Positions 13,799-19,653 of a stretch of 22,369 bases of DNA are shown here, piece after piece. Source of the stretch: JADFMN01 sp964529975 (GTDB lineage Bacteria > Armatimonadota > Fimbriimonadia > Fimbriimonadales > Fimbriimonadaceae). Position 1 is the stretch's first letter. The number at the start of each line of letters is the position of its first letter. The notes under the pieces are model-generated. The model worked only from the letters and a program-made list of their open reading frames with translations. It searched no databases and was not told the DNA's origin. Where the stretch lies: the NCBI GenBank assembly GCA_964529975.1, contig CAZGXW010000049.1, positions 1-22,369 of the forward strand. The letters are read 5' to 3'. The translations under genes were made by a program, and so were the position numbers.

Positions 13799-14085
13799 AG
13801 TCCGACGGCCTCACGCAGAATGTGAGGGCCGATATGTGGACTGAGGCCGCCCTCGACCACCACATCCACCTTGCGACCGATCAGCGCAGTCAGCTCGTCT
13901 TCGAGCGCGACGAGGTCGAGCAGTGTGCGACCGCGATTAAGCGCGACGAGCAGATCAATGTCGCTCTGTTCGCCCTCCTCGCCGCGAGCGACCGAGCCGA
14001 ACACGCGGACGTTCGACGCGCCGTACTTGTCGGCGACTGCAAGGATGTCCTGTCGCATGCCCTGGAGCCTCTCGCGGGTGGTCAT
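13795..14085 (-). CDS. mntA: MntA-type nucleotidyltransferase antitoxin
   Basis: The product has 96 residues, a minimal nucleotidyltransferase. Type VII antitoxins of this kind transfer AMP to the HepT tyrosine. The GSX10DXD motif is complete: GSVARGEEGEQSDID, with Gly30-Ser31 and Asp42, Asp44 for metal and ATP. The third carboxylate is likely in VDVVVEG, about residue 74. The start at 14085 has no Shine-Dalgarno site; a TG plus CAATAT extended -10 lies 6 nt upstream on the minus strand, so it may be leaderless. The mntA-first, hepT-second order with overlap is the usual operon form. It begins only 24 bp past the end of the GH172 gene, directly beyond direct repeat B. Confidence 0.92.
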   Translation of the reverse strand: MTTRERLQGMRQDILAVADKYGASNVRVFGSVARGEEGEQSDIDLLVALNRGRTLLDLVALEDELTALIGRKVDVVVEGGLSPHIGPHILREAVGL

Positions 14086-14091
14086 GGCTCT

Positions 14092-14100
14092 ATATTGACA
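14092..14100 (-). promoter_or_regulatory. Possible extended -10 of mntA-hepT
   Basis: On the minus strand TGT precedes CAATAT (14097-14092), ending 6 nt before the mntA ATG. The first base deviates from consensus, so this is the weakest of the proposed leaderless promoters. Confidence 0.35.
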
Positions 14101-14109
14101 TAGGGCAGT

Positions 14110-14207
14110 CTACGCTTCGTCCCCCAACAGGCCTTTCATGCCTCGCTCCTTGAGCCAGGCGTGGCGCCAGCGGTGGATGGATTCGACCGAAGTCGGTTTG
14201 CGCGGGA
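14110..14207 (-). repeat. 98-bp direct repeat B: native 3' end of the GH172 gene
   Basis: This is the last 98 bases of the GH172 gene including the TAG stop, repeated as copy A at 13352-13449. Together A and B bracket mntA-hepT, so recombination between them would remove exactly 758 bp and leave a complete GH172 gene. Confidence 0.9.
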
Positions 14208-15267
14208 CGCGCTCGAGCGCAGAGGGAAGGGGTGGCAACGGCCGCGACGGCGTGCGCTGATACCAATAGGCGACCGACGCCAGATCCAACACCATACCGT
14301 TCGCGTGCCCGTGCTCGATGCTCGCGCGCAGAGACGAAGAAAACCGCACAGGGTCCGCGATGTGCCAGCGATAGTAGTGCATCCGCCCGATCCACCCGAA
14401 CCGCGCGTCGTCGTTGTTGCGCCCCGGCGCGTACGCGATCCCGAAGTACGGGTGCAGGTAGTGCTCGTCCGGCCCCCACGCGGTGTTGAAGTAGTCCTCG
14501 GTGCCCGTGCCGTGCAGTCCCGGCCACGGCTCGCCGTCGATCAGGAACATGTCGTCGCCCTCGCCCGGCCACGGCGCGGAGGGCGCGTGCACGTAGTAGT
14601 TGACGCCGACGTAATGGCCTTCGCCCTCGATCTCGCAGAAGAGATAGTTGTCTTTGTCGCTCGTGTTCTTCGGGTCGGGGTTGCGGCGCGGGTCGGGCCA
14701 CTCAGTTATTGATGGGTCGTCGAGGATCCAGGCGTTCTCGCGGCCGTCGGCGGCCTCGATGCCGGTCAGTTCCTGGTTGTACCAAGCGTGGAACCGCCCT
14801 TCGTCCGGCGCAACCGAAGCGCACGTCTCGTAATCCACATAGAAGTAGAACGCATCGACGGGAAGGTCGCTCTCATTGACCACCTCGATCCGCGCTCCGT
14901 TGCCGAACGGCATGGGGAAGTAGCACACCAGCGCACCGCCAGAGCGCGGCGCGGCGGCGATTGGCAGCGAGGCGAAATTGTAGTTGAGGCACCAGCCCTG
15001 GCCGAAGAAGTCGCCGATCGGCGCCTCGACGCTAGGGTGGTCTTGGCCGTCCCAGAACATGCGCACCACCAGCTTGCGGCGGATGTGCGGGTCTCTACTA
15101 TTAATGGTGCACCAGATGTGTGTGACCACGCCAGCGCCAGCCACATCGAGCAACACCAACTTGCCGCCCGGCGGGATCGGCGTCCAGTCCTCGTTTCCGC
15201 CGCTGCGGTCGAAAGAAGACGATCGTCGGGACTTGGCGGAGACGATTCGACTCAGACCAGACAGCAT
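14110..15267 (-). CDS. DUF2961 / glycoside hydrolase family 172 protein
   Basis: The product has 385 residues, the family's usual size. GH172 enzymes act on furanosyl linkages such as alpha-D-fructofuranosides and D-arabinofuranosides, forming hexameric jelly-roll assemblies. Conserved segments: the N-terminal GGNEDW and VVTHIWCTI, FWDGQDHPSVEAPIGDFFG, GGALVCYFPMPF, YYVDYET-like VDYETCA, and GTGTEDYFNTAWG, whose Glu is a likely catalytic acid residue; then GRMHYYRWHIADPVRF. No signal peptide is evident (SGLSRIVSAKSRRSSSF), so it may act in the cytoplasm. Its final 32 codons (RKPTSVESIHRWRHAWLKER and on) are duplicated beyond the TA module. A CATAAT lies 6 nt before the ATG. The exact substrate cannot be inferred. 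Confidence 0.9.
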   Translation of the reverse strand: MLSGLSRIVSAKSRRSSSFDRSGGNEDWTPIPPGGKLVLLDVAGAGVVTHIWCTINSRDPHIRRKLVVRMFWDGQDHPSVEAPIGDFFGQGWCLNYNFASLPIAAAPRSGGALVCYFPMPFGNGARIEVVNESDLPVDAFYFYVDYETCASVAPDEGRFHAWYNQELTGIEAADGRENAWILDDPSITEWPDPRRNPDPKNTSDKDNYLFCEIEGEGHYVGVNYYVHAPSAPWPGEGDDMFLIDGEPWPGLHGTGTEDYFNTAWGPDEHYLHPYFGIAYAPGRNNDDARFGWIGRMHYYRWHIADPVRFSSSLRASIEHGHANGMVLDLASVAYWYQRTPSRPLPPLPSALERVPRKPTSVESIHRWRHAWLKERGMKGLLGDEA

Positions 15268-15273
15268 GCCTCG

Positions 15274-15279
15274 ATTATG
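15274..15279 (-). promoter_or_regulatory. -10 element of the GH172 gene, probably leaderless
   Basis: CATAAT on the minus strand, one mismatch from TATAAT, ends 6 nt before the ATG at 15267. No -35 is apparent. Confidence 0.5.
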
Positions 15280-15303
15280 AATGCACAGTGACTACTACGA
15301 AAG

Positions 15304-15321
15304 GCGCGGACGCGTCCGCGC
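15304..15321. repeat. 18-bp perfect palindrome
   Basis: GCGCGGACGCGTCCGCGC reads identically on both strands. It lies 14 bp past the cyclase stop and upstream of the GH172 promoter, so it may act as a 3' hairpin for the cyclase mRNA or be a dispersed repeat. Confidence 0.8.
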
Positions 15322-15335
15322 ACTCTAAATGAGAG

Positions 15336-17459
15336 CTACTTTGACTCGGCTCGGTACGCGCCGTCCCAGTCCTCGCCAGGCGGGTTGGACGTGTACTCGA
15401 GGCACCGCTTCAGGAGGATGCGGGCTGGGCCGTCGCCTTCGCGAACGGCGATGACGGTTCGGAACCCGTCCGCTGCCTCGACGAACTGGCGCGCTCGGTA
15501 GTGCGCCATCGCCTCGTTGTGCAGAGCGGCGACTCGCACGTCGTCGACAGTCGCGTCTTCGCGCAGCGCCATGAGTTCGTACACCGATGCCGCCTTCTCG
15601 CGACCAGCGACGGCGACGAAGTCGATGAGGCGCGTGACGACCGCGTCGCCAGCCTCCTCCATTGTCGACTTGCTGATGAGCACCTCGGTCTCGTAGAACT
15701 TGTTGAGGCCCTGCAAGCGCGAAGCGAGGTTGACGGCGTCGCCGATGACCGTGTAGTTCATGCGCTCGCGCGATCCGACGTTGCCGACGATCACGTCTCC
15801 CGTTGCAATGCCGAAGGACGCCCGCAGAAGCGGCTTGCCGTGCTGCTTCCACTCTTCGTGCATTCGGGCGAGAGCCTGCTGCGATCGCACGGCCGCGGTG
15901 CACGCGCAGAGCGCGCGGTTCTCGACGCTCGACGGTGCGCCCCAGAAGGCCATGACGTCGTCACCGTTGAACTTGTCGACGGTGCCCTCGTTCTCGATCA
16001 CCTTGCTGCTGAGAACGTCGAGGTATTCGGTCAGCACTTCCATCAAGTCTTCTGGCGGCATCATCTCGCTCAGCCGTGTGAAGCCGACGATGTCCGCGAA
16101 CGAGATGGTGATGCGCTTGCGCTCACCGCCGAGCTTCGCTTCCTGGCCGGTCACGACCAGGTGTTTTGCGTATTGGGACGGAACGAGTTTCTGGAAGGAA
16201 CGGAGCGACGTCTTCAACTGTTCGATCGCGTCGCCGAGTTCGATCAGTTCGTCTATATGCGAGGATGGCTTTGGCCGTTCGGCGAGGTCGAGCGACCGGA
16301 TCCGCTTTGTCTCCTCGACGATTTGTTGCACGGGCGTCGCAATGCGATGGGCAAGAAGGAGCGAAACGTAGATGCCCGCCATCAAGGCGATGATCGCGAA
16401 GAACGCAAGGACGTTGCGGTCGGACGCGAGGTCGCCCATAAACTCTTCCATTGGGACGACGATGCCGACGATCCACTCCGGCCTGCCCGCACCGCCGACA
16501 CGGCTGTAGCCTGCAAGGAGGTTGATGCCATCGACACGCAACCGGGCGCGGTGCGCCTGATCCTGACTCACTTGGTCCGGCGATCCGATCAGTGCGAAGA
16601 TTTGCTCGATCGCAGGATCGCCAAGTTCGTAGACTGTCGAGAGTCGCAGGCGGCCTTCCTCAGCCACGAGCAGTCGGTTTGGGTCCTTGTAAGCGATGAT
16701 CTTTGGCGTTGTGCCACCAAACTCCGCCAGGAACGCGTCTCCTTTTTCACCGATCCTTATGCGCTGAATGTATCGCGAAAGGCTCGTCAGAGTCAGGTCG
16801 ACGAACGCGACACCGAGGACGCCCCGCGTCGATTTGATCGGCGCAGCGCACGTGACGGCAGGCGTCTCTGGCTCGCCTGGAATCTCGATGATGTGCGTCT
16901 TTGTCCAGTACAGTTCTTCACGCGCCTTCGCCTCTGCATAGAACTCTTCTTGTCGCAAGTCTGGCTGAGGTGAGAGGTCGACTTCGCCAAAGTCGAGTGC
17001 GCCTCCGTACCTGATGATCGTTTGTCGAACGAGCGTCCCACTCGAAGACCGGGTCACCGTGTCTAGCCTGACCTGGCCGCTCGTGCTGCGGACGGCGCGC
17101 ACGTACTCGCCCGTCTCGTCGATCACGATGCACAGCGTGCTGAACTCCGGGCTGACGTTGATCAGTTCGAGCATCTGTGCGGCAAGTTCTTGGAACCGTG
17201 CGGACTGAAGCCCGGGCGCCCCAAAACTGGACGAGGGGCTGGCAAGCCCAGCCAAGAAGAGCGCCCTTTGCTCCGAACGGTCGAAGAGGCTGGTGATCCG
17301 CTCGTCGATCTGGGTCGAAGTCTGGCGGACTACCCTCTCGGTGAGGTCGCTGACGATCGCCTGGGCACGAATCCAGGTGTATGCGAACACCACGAGCATC
17401 GTGGAGGCGAGGATGACCGAGGTCTGCCAGGAGAGCCGCGCACTAAAGGACATCCTCAT
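15336..17459 (-). CDS. Membrane-bound class III adenylate cyclase with extracytoplasmic sensor and HAMP
   Basis: The product has 707 residues and makes cyclic AMP from ATP in response to an external signal. Order: TM1 (about 10-30), a large extracytoplasmic Cache-type sensor (about 35-345), TM2 (about 349-370), HAMP (371-425) and the catalytic domain (445-625). Metal Asp456 (SFADIVGFTRLSE) and Asp500 (KFNGDD) are 44 apart as expected. Lys496 and Thr570 (NYTVIGDAVNLASR) are the purine-specificity pair typical of class IIIb adenylyl cyclases, with Asn577 and Arg581 for the transition state. The domain is thus complete. The tail (HYRARQFVEAADGF...PPGEDWDG) is a short TPR-like extension common in such cyclases. 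Starts at 17459 and 17453 are both possible. It is divergent from the glycosyltransferase gene. Confidence 0.93.
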   Translation of the reverse strand: MRMSFSARLSWQTSVILASTMLVVFAYTWIRAQAIVSDLTERVVRQTSTQIDERITSLFDRSEQRALFLAGLASPSSSFGAPGLQSARFQELAAQMLELINVSPEFSTLCIVIDETGEYVRAVRSTSGQVRLDTVTRSSSGTLVRQTIIRYGGALDFGEVDLSPQPDLRQEEFYAEAKAREELYWTKTHIIEIPGEPETPAVTCAAPIKSTRGVLGVAFVDLTLTSLSRYIQRIRIGEKGDAFLAEFGGTTPKIIAYKDPNRLLVAEEGRLRLSTVYELGDPAIEQIFALIGSPDQVSQDQAHRARLRVDGINLLAGYSRVGGAGRPEWIVGIVVPMEEFMGDLASDRNVLAFFAIIALMAGIYVSLLLAHRIATPVQQIVEETKRIRSLDLAERPKPSSHIDELIELGDAIEQLKTSLRSFQKLVPSQYAKHLVVTGQEAKLGGERKRITISFADIVGFTRLSEMMPPEDLMEVLTEYLDVLSSKVIENEGTVDKFNGDDVMAFWGAPSSVENRALCACTAAVRSQQALARMHEEWKQHGKPLLRASFGIATGDVIVGNVGSRERMNYTVIGDAVNLASRLQGLNKFYETEVLISKSTMEEAGDAVVTRLIDFVAVAGREKAASVYELMALREDATVDDVRVAALHNEAMAHYRARQFVEAADGFRTVIAVREGDGPARILLKRCLEYTSNPPGEDWDGAYRAESK

Positions 17460-17475
17460 AGAAAGCGTCTAGAAT
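17447..17475 (+). promoter_or_regulatory. Promoter of the glycosyltransferase gene
   Basis: AGGACA (17447-17452), a partial -35, is separated by 17 nt from TAGAAT (17470-17475). The predicted transcription start is near 17482, giving a leader of about 16 nt before the ATG at 17498. The -10 overlaps that proposed for the divergent cyclase gene. Confidence 0.45.
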
Positions 17476-17476
17476 A
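17471..17476 (-). promoter_or_regulatory. Possible -10 of the adenylate cyclase gene
   Basis: TATTCT on the minus strand lies 11 nt before the ATG at 17459. It shares five bases with the plus-strand TAGAAT. Confidence 0.35.
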
Positions 17477-17497
17477 AGCCTACCAGTAGCGGGGTAC

Positions 17498-18439
17498 ATG
17501 GCGAGCGGCGTCGAGGGCTTCAGGATCGTTCGGGCGAGCAACCACGGTCACGTCACGGACGCCGTAGTCCGCAGGCTCGAAGAGGAGGTCTCAGAGTCGG
17601 CAGGATGGCCGATCGACCACGCTTTCGCGCCTTGGCTCCAAAGGGTCGCTCGCGGATGCGCGCGAATGGGCCTCCCGTTCCCGATCAAGAAGCGCCGCAA
17701 CCTCTTCATGGTGATGATGGGCACGCACCGCGTGCCGCTCAATGCCGCGGACTGGTTGGCGACCGGGGGGCGAAACGTGGCGTGGGCGTTCGACGTCTGG
17801 CCCGCGAGTTACGAGGCGATGGCCGAGAACGTCAAGCGGTACCGCATCGACTATCTGTTCGTCACTGCGAAACAGTCAGCGGAGCGTTTGGAGCGTGCGG
17901 TGAGCGGGTGCGACGTCAAGTGGTGCGCAGAGCCGTTCATCGATCTGGGGTTCAAGTCGAAGCCTTGGGACGAGCGCAAGACCGACGTGCTGCAAATGGG
18001 CCGCCGCCATGAGAGGTACCACGAGCGGCTGCTCGCCTCCGGCCGGCACAGTTATCTCTTCGAGCCAGAGCCGGGCGTCGTCGTGTTCCCGACGCTGACG
18101 GAGTTCTTGCTCGGTCTGGCCAGCGCAAAGGTGAGCGTGTGCTTCTCGAGCGATCTTACGCACCCGGAGCGCGCAGGCGACGTCGCGACAGTGACACAAC
18201 GCTACTTCCAATCGATGGCGAGCGGGTGTGTGATCGTTGGGAATTCGCCGCCTGAACTAGTCTCGCTCTTTGGTTACGACCCTGTGGTCAAGGCAGACAT
18301 CGACGATCCTGCGCGGCAGATCGACGCGATCCTCGCCGATCCGGGAAAGTACCAGGAACTCGCCCAGCGGAACCAAAGGGAACTCCAGTACCACACCACG
18401 AGCCACCGCGTAGCCTCTATAATGAGGGAGTTGGGATGA
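17498..18439 (+). CDS. GT-B glycosyltransferase-like protein
   Basis: The product has 313 residues, somewhat short for a two-domain glycosyltransferase. The C-terminal half (about 170-310) matches the Glyco_trans_1 / CgeB-like acceptor-donor domain: VTQRYFQSMASGCVIVGNSPPELVSLFGYDPVV is the typical segment that precedes the nucleotide-sugar binding Glu, followed by DDPARQIDAILADPGKYQELAQRNQREL. The N-terminal half (GTHRVPLNAADWLATGGRNVAWAFDVWP, YRIDYLFVTAKQSAERL) reads as the first Rossmann domain. It is soluble, with no signal peptide. The donor and acceptor sugars are unknown. It is followed 9 bp later by a rhomboid gene, whose own promoter lies in its last codons. A GGGG sits six bases before the ATG as a possible ribosome site. 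Confidence 0.8.
   Translation: MASGVEGFRIVRASNHGHVTDAVVRRLEEEVSESAGWPIDHAFAPWLQRVARGCARMGLPFPIKKRRNLFMVMMGTHRVPLNAADWLATGGRNVAWAFDVWPASYEAMAENVKRYRIDYLFVTAKQSAERLERAVSGCDVKWCAEPFIDLGFKSKPWDERKTDVLQMGRRHERYHERLLASGRHSYLFEPEPGVVVFPTLTEFLLGLASAKVSVCFSSDLTHPERAGDVATVTQRYFQSMASGCVIVGNSPPELVSLFGYDPVVKADIDDPARQIDAILADPGKYQELAQRNQRELQYHTTSHRVASIMRELG
18418..18423 (+). promoter_or_regulatory. Internal promoter for the rhomboid gene
   Basis: A perfect TATAAT inside the last codons of the glycosyltransferase gene predicts a start near 18431, a leader of about 18 nt and an AGGGG ribosome site before the ATG at 18449. No -35 is clear. Confidence 0.5.
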
Positions 18440-18448
18440 GGGGCAACG

Positions 18449-19651
18449 ATGCTTCTTCCGATCAAATCGAAGAACCCGCCTGAGAGTTTTCCGATCGTCA
18501 CGATCGCGCTGATCGCGATCAATGTGATCGTGTACGCCTTCACGACCCACTACGGGCTCATCGTGCGCGAGGAGGTCGTCGACCAGTGGGCGTTCAAGTC
18601 GAGCGACTTTCCGTCGGTGACTCTCTTGACGAGCATGTTCTTGCACGCCGATCCGTTCCATCTGCTCGGCAACATGCTCTTCCTATACATCTTTGGCTTC
18701 GCCGTCGAAGGGAGGATGAAGTCGCTCAAGTACTTCGCGCTCTACATCGCGGCAGGACTGTGCGGCGACCTGCTGCACCACTTCACCGTCGGCTTGAACG
18801 ATCCTTCGATCCCGTCGCTTGGTGCATCGGGCGCGATCATGGGCGTGCTCGGTGCCGCGATGTACGTGTTTCCGCACGCGAAGATCAACATGTTCTATTG
18901 GATCTTCATGTTCTATGGTGTCGCCGAGTGGGCGCTCTGGGTGGTCGGTGTGTACTATCTTGCGTTCGACGCCCTCTATGCGATGCTCGGCGTCGACGCG
19001 GGAGTGGCGAACTTCGCGCACTTGGGTGGAGCCATCGGCGGATTTGCGCTGGCCTTCTTGATGAGGGTCAAACGAGACGACACCTCGACGAGCGAGGCCA
19101 AAGCGTCGCTCAGCGACATGGGGAACCTCTATGCGCTGCCCGCATACGAGGTGCAACGGATCGCGATGGCCGACCCCACGAACCCTGATGCCGCGCTCGC
19201 GTGGGCGTGGGCGCACATGCGGACGGGACGTCCTCCTGGCGAGGACTGTCTGCAGCATTTCGAGAAGCATCTGCCAAAACTCGTGCGTACCGGCGGTGTC
19301 AAGGAGTTGGCGATGGTGCTGGGCGAGTACGGCGGGAAGGTCGGGCGGTTCCACCCGCGCTACGCGCTCGACGTGGGGTTGCGCGCCGAGCGAGAGGCCG
19401 AGTCGCAGGCGGCGCTACGTTTGCTCGAGGCCGCCGTCCACAATCCGCACTCAAAGGGTTCGGACCGGGAGACTGCGCTGTACCAACTGGGGATGTTGCA
19501 CGAGACGTGGTTCCAGAACTACGGCGCGGCGGCGCACCACTATCAGCAGGTTATGACGGAGTTCTCTGGCAGTCCGCTCGCCGACCAAGCAGCGACGCGC
19601 TTTAAGATCGTCTCGCCCATGGCGCAGAACGCGGGGACGTACAAGTACTGA
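18449..19651 (+). CDS. Rhomboid-family intramembrane serine protease with helical C-terminal domain
   Basis: The product has 400 residues. Rhomboids cleave transmembrane segments inside the lipid bilayer. Residues about 12-205 form the six-helix core: HADPFHLLGNMLFLYIFG gives His71 and Asn75 (oxyanion), GASGAIMG gives the nucleophile Ser127, and FAHLGGAIGG gives His191. All catalytic residues are present, so activity is likely. Residues about 210-400 are soluble and read as TPR-like helical pairs (NPDAALAWAWAHMRTGR, ETALYQLGMLHETWFQNYGAAAHHYQQVMTEF), a probable protein-binding tail. The ATG at 18449 has AGGGG upstream. It is tandem with the glycosyltransferase, and its 3' end lies 2 bp from the convergent MFS-HEAT gene with no terminator between them. 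Confidence 0.93.
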   Translation: MLLPIKSKNPPESFPIVTIALIAINVIVYAFTTHYGLIVREEVVDQWAFKSSDFPSVTLLTSMFLHADPFHLLGNMLFLYIFGFAVEGRMKSLKYFALYIAAGLCGDLLHHFTVGLNDPSIPSLGASGAIMGVLGAAMYVFPHAKINMFYWIFMFYGVAEWALWVVGVYYLAFDALYAMLGVDAGVANFAHLGGAIGGFALAFLMRVKRDDTSTSEAKASLSDMGNLYALPAYEVQRIAMADPTNPDAALAWAWAHMRTGRPPGEDCLQHFEKHLPKLVRTGGVKELAMVLGEYGGKVGRFHPRYALDVGLRAEREAESQAALRLLEAAVHNPHSKGSDRETALYQLGMLHETWFQNYGAAAHHYQQVMTEFSGSPLADQAATRFKIVSPMAQNAGTYKY

Positions 19652-19653
19652 GC

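Noticed and set aside
12515..13825. 436-codon open frame on the plus strand opposite the M14, hepT and mntA genes
   Set aside because: It is antisense to three well-supported genes, is Val/Asp/Glu/His-rich as expected from reverse-frame reading of GC-rich codons, and shows no domain.
15501..16973. 490-codon open frame opposite the adenylate cyclase
   Set aside because: The opposite strand carries a complete class IIIb cyclase with all catalytic residues; this frame has shadow-type composition and no domain.
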